Shown here one piece after another: positions 1-11,491 of a stretch of DNA of 64,000 nucleotides. Where the stretch lies: positions 248,001 to 312,000 of the forward strand of contig BTPP01000004.1 in the NCBI GenBank assembly GCA_037102815.1. Reading direction: 5' to 3'. The stretch is from Neurospora intermedia. Taxonomy: Eukaryota; Ascomycota; Sordariomycetes; Sordariales; Sordariaceae. Every line of letters begins with the position of its first letter. Positions within the stretch are counted from its first letter, which is position 1. The notes under the pieces were generated by a model, which ran no database searches, had not been told where the DNA came from, and worked only from the letters and a program-made list of their open reading frames with translations. The position numbers and the translations under genes are program-made.

Positions 1-268
1 GAGAAAACACAGCTTGTATCGGAGGAAACAAAGCGGAAACAAAGGCAGCCAATGATGCCAGAAGGGAAGACCAGTAGTGAATGACAAGCCGAGTGAAGGG
101 GCTCCAGGGCAGGGTAGGGCACGGTCCACGGACATCCAACAAAATGGAATTTGTTTCTCAATCCGTACCTTGAATTTCCTTCGCAAACACCAAACAATTC
201 CCCACCTGGTGTACATCATCGATCCCCTTCCACACACCACCATCAGCCGCAGCAATCAAGCGCCCAAA

Positions 269-956
269 ATGGCCAACAAACAAAGCATTCCACTTCCACT
301 AGTGGACGAGCGCGACAGAAAAATGCTTGATGCGATCCACAGCGCTCCCTGCATGAGCCTCCAAATCGTACTGTTCTCTCTCTACGCCGAGGGTGACGAC
401 GCTCTGAAGACGCGCATCGAGGATCTAGTCCACGACTACACTCTGACCCTTCACAACTTGAACGCCGGAATCGCTACACCTGCTAGCGATTTGAGAACGG
501 AGCCAGCGCCAGAGGTTGCACTTGCAAGGGACGAACCAATTGATAACACAATCTATTGTCCTGTTTGCGGCGATTACTTTGATCCGGACTACGAGGACGA
601 TCTGTGTTTCCATCATTCTGGTTTGTTCCCCTTCGCGTCCCCGACTACTTTGAGTCCGGAAGACTGACTCGTGGCGTCGGTCGTTAACTGGAACAGGCAA
701 GAGGATCGCCATCCCCGGCTTTGACAGCGTGGCGTACGAAAAGGAGGTTAGTCCCGAGGCGTACGAATTCAAGGTAGAGGAAGGCTTGGACACGGAGGAG
801 AACCGCTTGGTGCCGGTTTGGGCAAGCACTTGGGACTGTTGTGGAGCAGCGGGTGCCTCGAGGGGGTGTGTTCAGGGTGTCCATGTGGAGTACGTGGAGG
901 GTATGGAGGATTGGGACGACAGTGATAGCTCTAGTGAGGAGAGCGGGAACGACTGA
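269..956 (+). CDS. CHORD-like zinc-binding protein, copy 1
   Basis: Two exons (269..620, 697..956) joined by a 76-nt phase-1 intron give 203 aa. The product is a small putative zinc-binding protein. Cys97-x2-Cys100, Cys113-x2-His116, Cys165-Cys166 in a W-D-C-C-G context, Cys175 and His180 form a CHORD-like ligand series. The intron interrupts the Gly after the CxxH pair; without splicing the reading frame stops early and the second half of the ligand set is lost. The C-terminus is acidic (DD/SSS/EES). The ATG at 269 is preferred over an upstream in-frame ATG at 77, because the paralogue at 1453 aligns from here. Function is unknown; CHORD-type proteins elsewhere act as chaperone partners or bind zinc, but this one is divergent. 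Homology is inferred from motif spacing only. Confidence 0.72.
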
Positions 957-1452
957 GCTGGATAAAACATTCGGCGAGTCGGGAGGGCATGGAGGAGAGT
1001 CACGCAGAAAAGGGAGCTATGGAGGAAGGTATATCACGGAAGGTGAAGCTCGGATGTTGTGGCGAGGGAAGTCGGCTATGACAACGGGAAGTAGCTCGGA
1101 GATGATTCGTTTCCATTCAGCTGCTACGATTCAGACGGAAGGCACGTTTGTCAAGGGAACAGTTTGGATTCAGATAGGTCGTGGCCCCTTTCTTTTTCTC
1201 CCGATCCTACTGCTTGCGCCTTCCGCTGGCAACCACTTTCTCTCGCTTCTTACATGACAGTTTAAGTTGCACCAGTTCGCTCCCTTTTTTTTTTTTTTCT
1301 TCTTCTTCTTCTTTTCTCTCCAGAGAACACCAAAATCCTTGTTCCCAACAACGACAGTCAACTCCAGCGCCAGTTGTTCAGTCTCCACCCTTCTGACTTC
1401 ATTGAACCTCAACCCACCACATCCTGTCACTCCTCAAGCTCCAAAGCTCAAA
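957..1452. other. Intergenic between the zinc-protein paralogues
   Basis: No gene is supported. A pyrimidine-rich run (T tract then TTC repeats, about 1283-1320) lies about 135 bp upstream of the next start codon, as is common in fungal promoters. Confidence 0.5.
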
Positions 1453-2282
1453 ATGGTCGACAAAACTACCAAACTGGTTCTTGAAGGTTTTCCGTCCGTT
1501 ACAAACCACAAGCGGTTCCAAAAGACCATGGATGTAATCCATTCTCGCTCCAAGGTGGTTCTTCGCAGGGTTCTCTTTGACTTATTCGTGTCGGACATCA
1601 GTGACCCTGAGACCCTGCAGTCGCGCATCCACGACCTTGTCGCCGAGCGCTACGAGTATGCAGAGTCTCACGAAGTCTCACTGCCTACCAAGAGAAAAAG
1701 CGAGGAGTCCCCGAAAAAGAAGAAGAGAAGGCGCAAGAAACGAAGAAAGACCGCGACATACATATGGGAGGAACCGGACGAGTGCATCCGCTGTGAAGAG
1801 GCGTTTGGGCCCGAAGACAAGTCGAAGGGTTGCTTCCGCCATCCAGGTGAGTACATCTAGGAAAGGACAGCCTATTCACCTCCTCCTATCGATTTTGAGT
1901 GGTTTCCAGAGGCTGATATACTTTTGCTGACTACCTAGAGGTATCTTTGTTGAAACCAGGCATTATGAAGCTCAACCGTGCGTCCTACTCCTGGTGGGCC
2001 GAGGAGTACATCGATCCCTCTGAGTATACGTCGAAAGAGCTAAATGCTCCACATCATCGCGAAGCGAACCCAGACGGGTTCACCTGGAGTTGTTGTGGTC
2101 TGCCTGGTGGTCGACGGGGTTGCAAACGGTGTCCACACAAGGCTTATGAGGGCGATACCGACTACAGTGGAGACAGTGGAGATAGTAATGATAGCGATGA
2201 GGTTGACGACGACAGTGGCAGTAGCGATGAAAGTGATGAGAGTGATAGTGGCCAGGATGATGATGATGACGAGGATGATTGA
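1453..2282 (+). CDS. CHORD-like zinc-binding protein, copy 2
   Basis: Exons 1453..1846 and 1960..2282 (113-nt intron, phase 1, same site as the upstream copy) give 238 aa. Ligands Cys111-x2-Cys114, Cys127-x2-His130, Cys176-Cys177 in W-S-C-C-G, Cys186 and His191 reproduce the pattern of the neighbour. A strongly basic run (about residues 88-99) could be a nuclear localisation signal, and the tail after residue 200 is almost all Asp/Ser/Glu. A closer TAG acceptor at 1938 also keeps the frame and would add seven residues; the 1959 acceptor is chosen because it matches copy 1. Function unknown. The pair looks like a tandem duplication. Confidence 0.75.
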
Positions 2283-3648
2283 TGGGACACTTGAAAGCAA
2301 GACCGAGTTGGGGCCTCACAGGGAACGAATGGACATAGCTACTTGAAGGCATGTAGAGGTATGTATGGCTGTTACGTGGTGATGGATACAGGGAGAAGAG
2401 GGAAGATTTGAGCGCTACAAACTTGAACCCGTCAATCAGGGTTGAGGCAGAGAAAATGATGGAAAAATTATGTTTCGAGCGCGGATGAATAACAGATCTT
2501 GATGATGGATGTCCGTCCAAAGGGAGCTTGGGCCTTGGGTTGTAACTGGCAAGTCTGACTCCACTCAGACTTGCAGTTCTTTGGTTCAAATCATCAGTCA
2601 ATCAATCAATTGGCACTCCATTTGGGTTCCTCTGTTCCAAGTTGACATGGCCGGTAATGGCCCGGAGATTCGGTGGTCAATTGATATGGCCCGTGCATCA
2701 CTCCACTCAAGCCCCTGTGATGCCAAGATGACTGACAGCAGTGGTGTGTTGCTTGCAGAGAGAAACGACGCTAGCTCGGTAGCCTGTAGCGCCAGATGGA
2801 GCTGCTAGAGGTACCCGCAGTGCCAACTCGGTCGATTCTCCTGTCTGTTATTTTTGTCTTGTTTTTGTTTTTCCCGTTTTTGTTTTGTTCCCTTGCGCGT
2901 TTTCCATCCTTCCCTCTTGAAGTTCCCCTTCAGCCTCGCTCACTGGTTGCCTGAATTGAAACAAGCAAGGGTTTCCTTGTGTTTCCGGTAAGTGACTCGA
3001 TCGGCCAATCTAGATTCTGACAAGATGTGCATCGGGCTGGGGATGGCTCGAGTGTCGTCGGCTAAGCGAATACGACAACGTGCCCCCTGGAGTGTGCACT
3101 ATTAGCATTCTGAGGCAGCCCGCTAACGGAAAGAGGATTGAAGCACGTGAAGGATACGAGCTGTGTATTCCCCAGAGATGGATTTACGGGTATTTGGATA
3201 CGATAGGTGTAATGAATAAAAAGGGATTGAGAAGTGGAATGGAAGAAGGAATACGGGAACCCAGAGGCAGGTACCTACACAGCGTGAAACACGTGCATTC
3301 AGCGGTTGCCGGTGGCCCGCACCAGGCGCATCCATGCTTGCCATGTTACACTAAACTATAGCGCTTGCCAGGGCGGGGCCTACTAAGGTAAGAAGCCGCA
3401 ACAGACCAGTGGACCCGAGGCAGTGCTACCCCGACAGGTACAAGTGCGCCATCATTCTCACCGCCAAGAGAAAATGAGCGTCCTCCGCCCGCATCCGTCC
3501 CACGACTGAACATCCCATTTTCTTGGCTTTTCTTTTTTCAGGTTTCTATATCACGTCAATCGGGCAGCCTGACTAGCTACAGTAACCCCGCGCGACTGAC
3601 AAATCGACATTATCATTTTCGAAAAAGTATAATTGGCATCGCTCGACA
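2283..3648. other. Intergenic, no supported gene
   Basis: Only short open frames without family features are present (for example about 93 codons at 3080). A T-rich pyrimidine stretch lies near 2840-2895. Nothing else was recognised. Confidence 0.5.
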
Positions 3649-4324
3649 ATGCGCGGCACTCAACCGCACGTTTTGCGACTGTTTGTTGCCATCCTAGCAG
3701 CAGTCGGCCTGATCCTCTTCTTCAATCCCCTCAACTTGGGACTCGCATCATCGTCGGCTATCGGCAACTTTTATCCAACAGACAATCGAGCAGGCGGGTG
3801 GTTCATGTCTTCCACAATCACCCATATCGTGTTGTTCAAGTTCAAGCCCGATGCGGGCGCCGATCGGATCAAGACGGTACGTGTTGGAACCGAAGCGATT
3901 CTCGACCACCATCACGCACACCACACACACACTGTGTAGACTTGGGAAATTCTGCGCAACGCTGACAGCGCCCGACTACCTACCACAGATATCCAACCGG
4001 TTCCTCGGGCTCAAGGAACAATGCGTCACCATGACACAGCAGCCGTACATCCGCAAGATATCCGGCGGCAGGGATAACTCTCCAGAAGGATTGCAGGTGA
4101 GTAGTAAACAAGCGGGAGAACCCCAACTCCAACCTCTTGGCAAGAAGCTGACCCAGATGGTGGTCCAGGGCGGCCTTACCCATGCGTTCGTTGTCGAGTT
4201 TGAATCCGCCGCCGAAAGAGACTACTACGTCAACTTGGATCCCGTTCATCAATCGTTCAAGAAGGATATCGAGCCTTTTGTGGAAAAGGTTACGGTGGTG
4301 GACTTTACCAATGGTGCTTTCTGA
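3649..4324 (+). CDS. Dabb (stress-responsive A/B barrel) domain protein
   Basis: Three exons (3649..3876, 3989..4096, 4169..4324) encode 163 aa. After about residue 54 the sequence is a ferredoxin-like Dabb domain. It begins I-T-H-I-V-L-F-K-F-K and continues through L-T-H-A-F-V-V-E-F, then R-D-Y-Y, then the D-P-V-H-Q-S-F segment and an F-V-E-K-V-T-V-V-D-F strand. Such domains are about 100 aa and are found in stress proteins and in small cyclases. The N-terminus has a hydrophobic segment (about residues 9-27) that could anchor it in a membrane. An internal ATG at 3805 would give a 111-aa soluble form of usual length. Intron 2 is 72 nt, stop-free and in frame, so retention would add 24 residues. 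The kynureninase gene converges on it from the right. Role in that context is inference. Confidence 0.75.
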
Positions 4325-4448
4325 GCTTGAGACTGCGCATATATCCTTGGAAAATATCTAATCACCATCATATTCACATACGTACTACTTCAAGTATTCG
4401 CTTTAACTTGGCGATTGTATTGTATTCTCCCACGTGCTACGACCCATG

Positions 4449-5966
4449 CTAACCCCTAACAGCCGCCTCAAAGATCTGCATAAACTTCCACACATCCTCG
4501 AACCGGCAGTACATTGGCACCGGCGCCACGCGAATCACGTTTGGTTTCCTCTTGTCGCACACCACACCGTTTTCCTCCAGCGCCGCCGCCACCTTATCCA
4601 TCAAGCCATCCCTCAACAACAGGCTCAACTGCGTTCCTCTCTGCAAAGGATCCCTGGGCGTAATGATCTTGAAGGCTGGCTCCTCGCCCTCTGGCTGTCT
4701 CCTGACAATTTCATCCAACAAATGCTCCGTGTACGCCGTCAACACCAGCGCCTTACTCCTCAAGTCCTTCATGCTCGTCTTGTTGAACACCGACAAGGCA
4801 GCCGCCAAGCTCGTCAAGTCGATCGCACTCGGGTTGCTAACCTGGAAGCCCTGCGCACCAGGCGTGGGCTGGAACTCCTTATCCATATTGAACCGCACGC
4901 TCTTATCGGCACCATACCACCCGCTCAGCCTTGGCTTGAACACCGGCTTGCCCAAGCTCATGTCCACCTTGCCGTGGCGCTCGTGCACAAAAGCGCCAGC
5001 CATGGACCCAGGACCACCGTTGAGGTACTTGTACGTGCACCACACGGCAAAATCAACGTTCCATTCGTGCAGCTTCAGCTCGACGTTACCCGCGCAGTGA
5101 GCCAAGTCCCAGCCGACCACGATGCCGCGCTCCTGAGCGTACTTGGTGATGCGTGGGATGTCAAAGAGTTGGCCGGTGTAGTACTGGATACCCGGCAAGA
5201 GCAGCAGCGCAGCATCATCGGCGTGTTCATCGATGGTAGCCAAGATCTTTTCCGTCGACAAGTACAGGTTTTCGTCAGGCTGCATCTCCACCATGCTTTT
5301 CTCGGGGTCCAAGCCGTGCCACTCGATCTGCGACTGGAAGGCGTACCAGTCACTGGGGAAGGGACGCCACTCAAGGATGATCTTGTGTCGCTTGTCGGTG
5401 GGGCGGTAGAAGGAGGCCATCATGAAGTGCAGGTTGACGGTCAGGGTGTTCATGATGACCACTTCGGAAGGGTCCGCGGCGCCGACGATGGCGGCGGATT
5501 TGGCGGCGCAGTCGGCGGCCATGTCTTGCCAGGGGGTGAGGGGCGAGTTGGCAAGTGAGGAGAAGTGGCCGTTGACGCCGATGGAGGCCCAGGTCTCGAG
5601 TTGCGCTTCGAGGTAGTGGCGGACGGCCTTGGGTTGGGCGCCGAGGGAGTTGCCGACGAAGTAAATGCAGGGGGTGTCGGCGTCGGTAGAGGTGGTGGTG
5701 CCGTTTGTTTGGGCGTCTGGATAGGTACAATTAGTAGATGTAACGGACACGTCGTGGAGGAGGGATGGGTACTAACCGGGAATGATCCCGTCAAGAGCCT
5801 TCTTCTTGAGCGAAGCGCGAGTGGGGATGATGAATTCATCTCTGAAATGTCTGAGCTCATCCTGGGCGTCAAGACTCTGAGCGTATTCGAGTGTGTTGGC
5901 GCTGGAAGGAAATTCAGGCTTTTGGCCGTCCCGAAGGACTTTTACTTTTGATGCCAAGTCGCTCAT
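4449..5966 (-). CDS. Kynureninase
   Basis: Exons 5966..5777 and 5716..4449 (59-nt intron, GTTAGT..CAG) encode 485 aa. Kynureninase is a cytosolic PLP enzyme that cleaves kynurenine or 3-hydroxykynurenine to anthranilate or 3-hydroxyanthranilate plus alanine, in the tryptophan-to-NAD pathway. The protein shows the family hallmarks: Y-F-x-G-N-S-L-G near residue 83, W-x-x-x-G-V-N-G-H-F-S near 107, the cofactor-contacting [10 protein letters not shown] near 266, and the Schiff-base lysine in [11 protein letters not shown] at about residue 293. Length is typical. The start at 5966 (M-S-D-L-A-S-K) is preferred over an upstream non-ATG extension. The other tryptophan-catabolic gene, IDO, lies 5.5 kb away on the opposite strand. 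Fungi often carry two kynureninase paralogues (BNA5 type); which one this is cannot be told here. Confidence 0.95.
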
Positions 5967-7366
5967 TGTGTTCCGTTGGAGTTGGAGTTGGAGGCAATGT
6001 GGATCTGCTGTTAACAAGAAAAAAAAAAGGGGGTTTGTTTACTTTGGGTGGATCTCGAATGAGCGGGTCCCGTCCAGTTGGGTTGGGTTGGGTCCGGGTT
6101 GGTTGGTGGAAAAAGAAAGGTTGCGTCAAGTAAGCTGCAGTGCAGATGAACTTATGAAGCGACCAACAGTGAGACCACAATAAATGGTGCAAGAATGACA
6201 CAATGTTCCTGACGATCCGGACTGGTGGTTTTGTAGTTGAAACATGACCTTTCGTTTTCTTCACCATCGTCGGCATGCCCTGAATGGTTTTTGCTGCTTT
6301 TGCTTGGAAAAGATTCTTTGCGAGACCAGAACGGAAGCGGAAGCGGAAGCGGAAGCGGAAGGTCGGGTCGGGACTTTAAAATGTGGGGCATTTCATCTTC
6401 CGTCTTCCGTCTTGCGTATTCCGCATTCCGCATTCCGTACTCCGTACTCCGTACTCCGAGCTTCCGTCTGTCAGTCTCCCGCCCGCTCACAAGACACAGA
6501 TGAGCACAGATGAGTATGACCGACAGATCGAATGACCGACAAAAGCCGCCAATTCGCGAATCATAATCCTATTCCGCCTTTACCGCCAACACCCGATTTT
6601 GAGTATTAGGTAATTGTAAACCTGTAAACCTGTAAACCGAACGAACAAATGACAAGCGAAACAACGGATGGTGAACAAAGTGCTTGGAGTACAGTAAGGT
6701 ATGGTATTAGTCCAACGGTTTGTGTTTCAGCGTAGCGGTGCCGAGAACTACTTTGACCGTTAGACGTTACCTATGTACCTAGGTAGGTAGACAAAAGTCA
6801 CAAGGAGAGGATAAGTTCCACCCCCTGCCATGGAAGGTGGAAGGTGGAAAGTTCGGTGAAAGCTGAAAGCACACCCGACGGGACGGACGCAACAAGGGAA
6901 GTGAGCCAAGGAGGCCAAGGAAGCCGAGGATGCCAAGGGGGCCAAGGGGGCCAAGGAAGCCAAGTGATCTCCATCTCCATTTACCTATGTATGTGTAGCA
7001 TCGTCATTGATCTTCTCACCCATCTTCCATCCGTAGTTTCCGGGATATAACAGCCATTTACTCCAGTCAATTGACAGTCATCCCGACATGCAACTGGCTA
7101 CATGCAACATGTGGAGTGCGGAACGGAACGAAAGACAGCGGAAGGTTCGTACTTCGAACGTCTCGGAACCTTCAGTCAGTATCCTACAGCTACCTACCTT
7201 GATGAAACGGCGGTTTGCTATGTAGCATGCCCGGGTACCGCGAAGTGAATTGAACCGACATGCATCAAAATCGTCCGTCCGAAGTCCGAAGAAGGCAGTG
7301 CATTGATGGGGTTATCCACGGAGTCACGGTGGATGGCACGCCTGGCGAAAAAAAAGGAAGTTGAGT
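5967..7366. other. Kynureninase upstream region with simple repeats
   Basis: No gene recognised. It contains a GGAAGC hexamer tract (about 6331-6361), a run of 6-9 bp CCG-T-A/C-TT variants (about 6405-6460), GGCCAAGG-type imperfect repeats (6905-6963) and a TACCTAGGTAGGTA micro-repeat at about 6777-6790. Transposon-derived sequence starts at 7367. Confidence 0.5.
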
Positions 7367-7374
7367 TTGATTTG
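7367..7374. repeat. 8-bp target site duplication, left copy
   Basis: TTGATTTG stands directly before the left terminal repeat and recurs exactly at 10601-10608 after the right one. An 8-bp duplication is typical of hAT-like insertions. Confidence 0.8.
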
Positions 7375-10300
7375 GGGAAAGCCTCCCCGCACCCTGTCGA
7401 ATCCTACACGTACCCTCCCCTACAAAGAAAAGTGGGACTACAGCTACATGACACCTGACATTGAAAATCCCGTTTTTGCCCGCTAAATCCAATTTTTCAA
7501 ATGTACGCAATATCCCCTCTAATTTAATCGTTTCTTTTACCCTTTTTCACACGGCCATTTACACACAAGATATATACTGCAACGCCGCAACGTATTATAG
7601 CGTACGTAGTACAATACAATATATGTACTCCCTTAATTTATTAATAATACCCTTAAAGTATATAATTTTATTTAAATTGATTAATTTTAATTACTTTCAA
7701 TTACTAACGAGCGCTCTAAATATTTCTTAATATCCTTCTATTAGTATAACCCCTCTCCCTAGTATAACTTCGCTATTATTGTTATTATTGCAATTTAAAT
7801 ACTTTATTTATTACTTTTATTAATAATACTTCCTTCGATTCTAATATTGAGTGGGAAGTACCCGCTAGCGATATTATATTTACGCTCCCTCTCCAATCTA
7901 CGTTCGATATTATATATTTCAAAATTATTAAACTATATTGTCGTTACTATTTTAGTATTATTACCTAGCGTAATTATACGTACGATAAATTATATAATTT
8001 AAAGTTAAATAGTAAGTAGTAGAAGGTAGTATTACATTGTAATTATATTGAATTATAAGAGTACTCCGACGATAACCCTTATAAGAAGCAGTATATTATA
8101 TTACAAAAGATTGTACGCGGTTGCCCCTTCCGGATTATAGTATTAAGTCTCAAAAATAATAGTTATAATTAGATTATTAAAGCGTTAGACCGTATATATC
8201 GAGGGTACCCTCCTTCTTAAAATCTCTTTATATATTTAATATTTCGAGTACGAGGTACCGATATAAATATATAGGATACTATTACGAATCTATTTAACTA
8301 ATGGGACTTAATAATCCGCTCTATCTATACTATTATTCGCTAACGCTATTCCAAATTCTATTTTACATTTAAGAATTTCAATAATATACAATAAACGTTA
8401 TACTCTAATAATAAAAACGGCTATACAGATACTTAAACCTTCGTTAAAAAGTTCGATAGTAATTAATTAATTACTTTAAAACGTACCGACTTTAACTACT
8501 ATAAGGATAAGGAGGATAAGGAGGATAGGATTATACTATAGTACATTCTATAATTAATATATACCTAAAAGAAAATATAAGTATAATACTTTTATATTCT
8601 TTTATTTAATATAATATATAAGATTAACCGTTACTATACCCCCTTAGTATAAAGGGTAATATTTACCCCTAAAAAGACTTTAATACTAGTTTTTTAAATA
8701 GTTATTAATAATAAGAAGGACGAAGGATTTATATAGTTAATTAATAAAATCGATAAAGTAATTAAAGCGCTAGGTATTCCGTTATTAAAAGTTATTATTA
8801 TTAATAGAAATATATAATTGATTGTAGCAATTAACCGCGTCTTCCTAAATACCTAGAAATAATATTATATATAGTATATTAATTATAATATTATTAATTA
8901 CTTTAAAAAGGATTAGGTATATATACTTCCTAATAATAAGGATAATAGGGGGGAGGAGGAGGCTACTACGCCCCGAAATAGGGATAATAATAAAGGGTCT
9001 AGTAGAGAGGAGTCTAGTAGTAATAATACTAGTATACTATTATTATAATTTTTTAATAGTAAAGCGGCGGTATAATAATTATATAACGAAGTTATTACTT
9101 AGTAAGAGAAGGAAAACTTCAATTAACTATACTATTTATACTAGAAGATTAAAATAGTAAAGAGAATTTAAATTAGTTTAAGCCCATTACTTTAGAAGGT
9201 AATTAATATTAAATTAAAGCTATTTCATTTATAGTAATATATAATCTACGCTATTATAGTACTAAACTTCAAAATTACTTAGTTCCTCCTTTATTACTAA
9301 TTTGAAGGGTCTTAAGAAATTATTATTAAATAAATCTAACTAAGTCTAATACTTTATAAAACTAAGTAAATAAGGTACTATATAAGGAACTATTTTAATT
9401 GCAGCCAATATACTACATCGCCAAATAAATCTAATAATAGCTCTTTAAAATTATATAATCTCTCTATACGCAATAGACTTATTAATCTTTATAACGCTTA
9501 TACCGCTTATATAATTACCTAGTACGTACGCTTTAAGGAGAAGTTCAATACCTCTACTTCCTATATACGGATTAAATAAGTAAATAGTAAGTAAATAAGT
9601 ACAACTCTATTAAAATTAATTATTTGGGGGTTAAATATAATTGAACGGTAGTACTAGAAGTTTAATACGAGCCTCCCTACTACTAAATACTTATTTAATA
9701 CTCCGTTAGGACTATATACTAATAATTTACATACCTAGTATAGTTTCCTTTATATATACGAAATAGAAAGAGTCTTTAATAAGGATAGGGAGGGTAGCGT
9801 TCTAATAGATAAGGAAGATATTTATCCGTTTTAGTATTTTCGTTAACAATATATAAACTTTTATTTCCCTTATTTAACTTCCGTTATTTCCCTATACTAA
9901 TATATACTATAGGATATAGTAAATAGATATTTATAATTTTGTTTAGTAGCTAAAGGAGTCTTTAAAAGTCGCCCGCCTAAATAAAGTAGCCCGTTTAGCG
10001 ACGAAACTATACTACTAATACCTTCCGTACTACTAATATTATTAGTACTTTGTAGTAAGTCTAAAAATACTTAACTAATTAGAATATTGGTACGGTATAA
10101 CTATTTTTAATATAAATTAAGATCTAATCTTAAGGATATAGATACCCGTAATATTTATAGTAAAAGCGAGGTACGTAGTTATATTAAGGTAATTAATAAT
10201 AAGGAGAAGGATAAGAAGGAGGATAAAGAGTTAATTAAATATTAGGTAGAAAGAATTCGAAAAGTATAATAGAAGGAGAAAGCTAAAAGTGAAGCGCCTA

Positions 10301-10600
10301 TTGAAATATCCTTATCGGCCTTATTTAACGAACTATTTAAATTATTAAACATTAATATTTAAACTATAAATTATAAATTACAATACGGGAGCCTCAATAC
10401 TATAACCACATTACTAGATTATTTAGTTTGAGAATTTATAGGTATAATATAGCTGTTTTAAAGACTGGCGTTTATAGCAGTATATTTAAAATATTAGAAA
10501 TCCCCAAATTACTAGCTAAAACGGCCGGTATTATATATCAGCTGTTATTATATGGGGGAGGGTACGTGTAGGAAACGGGAGGGTGCGGGGAGGCTTTCCC
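7375..10600. mobile_element. RIP-degraded TIR transposon relic (3.2 kb)
   Basis: The ends are about 46-bp terminal inverted repeats beginning GGGAAAGCCTCCCCGCACCC, differing mainly in one 6-bp block, and are flanked by the 8-bp duplication TTGATTTG. The interior is extremely AT-rich, full of TAA/TAG in all frames, rich in TpA and nearly lacking CpA, while CpG is still present. That is the dinucleotide signature expected of repeat-induced point mutation. No open frame of useful length survives, so the transposase cannot be identified; the 8-bp duplication suggests a hAT-type element. It lies between kynureninase and IDO. The TIR sequence recurs in the 592-bp element at 62677. Confidence 0.82.
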
Positions 10601-10608
10601 TTGATTTG
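10601..10608. repeat. 8-bp target site duplication, right copy
   Basis: Second copy of TTGATTTG, directly after the right TIR of the 3.2 kb element. Confidence 0.8.
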
Positions 10609-10633
10609 ACTTTGCGTTCAGATTATTATAAAA

Positions 10634-11132
10634 GAGTAACCCTCCGCACACCTACCCCATTCCCTACATACACCCAAAAGTCCCCAAGGCAGCTGGCATG
10701 TAAATTACCGTGTTTTGGGTGTAATCTTACTCGTTTTGTATATTAGGGACCTTGGTTGGATTTCTGGGTCACTTAAGTAATTTTAGCGATCTCTCTATAC
10801 GCAGGCAATTAAGGCTATCTACAGACGATAGCGACGTTATTAGTATACGGCGTTGTTAGTATGCGATATTGTTGGTATACGCCGTTGTTGGTATGCGACG
10901 TTATTGGTATGCGACGTTGTTGGTATGCGCGATGTGTAAATGGCTGGCGGTGATAAGTACAATTGACTATGTGAAAAAAGCGCGGGACGAAATAACTACC
11001 TTAGTTAGAAGGTTTTAGGCGCGTCTTGAAAATACGGTATTTACGATGTCAGGTGTCATCAGCTGCATGGTCCCACAATTTCTGGATTTTGGGTGTATGT
11101 AGGGAATGGGGTGGGTGTGCGGAGGGTTACTC
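10634..11132. mobile_element. MITE, 499 bp, with TIRs and 8-bp TSD
   Basis: Inverted repeats at 10634-10679 and 11087-11132 (46 bp, one mismatch; starting GAGTAACCCTCCGCACACC) are flanked by direct 8-bp copies of TTATAAAA (10626-10633 and 11133-11140). There is no coding capacity. It landed 25 bp from the end of the RIP-degraded element. Subterminal blocks (about 10690-10720 and 11040-11066) match blocks in the 592-bp element at 62677, so the two are related although their outer TIRs differ. Confidence 0.85.
10834..10929. repeat. Six-copy 16-bp minisatellite inside the MITE
   Basis: Six contiguous 16-bp units of the form NCGTTRTTRGTATRCG occupy the centre of the element. Copies differ by one to four bases. 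Confidence 0.8.
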
Positions 11133-11140
11133 TTATAAAA

Positions 11141-11491
11141 TGACAATCCTTGGACCCGGACCGTGATCGGCCGCCGTTGGATCTACCTACCTACCTCTAC
11201 CTAGGTAGGTATAGATATCCCCGGCTGTCTCACCTTCTATCTCTACCTTTCGACTTTTCTTCTTCTTCTTCTTCTTCTTCTTGGTTTCCTTGCTACCTAG
11301 ATAGGTACCTACTTCCTCCTTCTACTGCGACTACCATCGGATAGGTAGTTTGTGGAATTGGACTCGACTCGACTTGGCCTCTAGCAGCAAGTACTCAGAG
11401 CAGAGCAGACTTGGACTTTCGCACGCTCGCATCTCTTTTCGTTGACTCGAACCCATCATCAGACATTCAGTTCACGACGACAACAACAACA
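11141..11491. other. IDO upstream region
   Basis: No gene. It holds the micro-repeat CTACCTAGGTAGGTATAG (about 11197-11214), a TTC microsatellite (about 11259-11281) and CA/AC-rich leader sequence just before the IDO start. Confidence 0.5.

Noticed and set aside
4434-5558. 374-codon open frame on the plus strand
   Set aside because: It lies antisense to kynureninase, whose motifs and length are unmistakable; the frame is a codon-bias shadow.
7375-10600. Natural AT-rich domain such as a centromere fragment
   Set aside because: Sharp borders with 46-bp TIRs and an 8-bp duplication show it is an inserted element.
10834-10929. CRISPR-like array
   Set aside because: Units are contiguous 16-mers with no spacers, inside a eukaryotic MITE.
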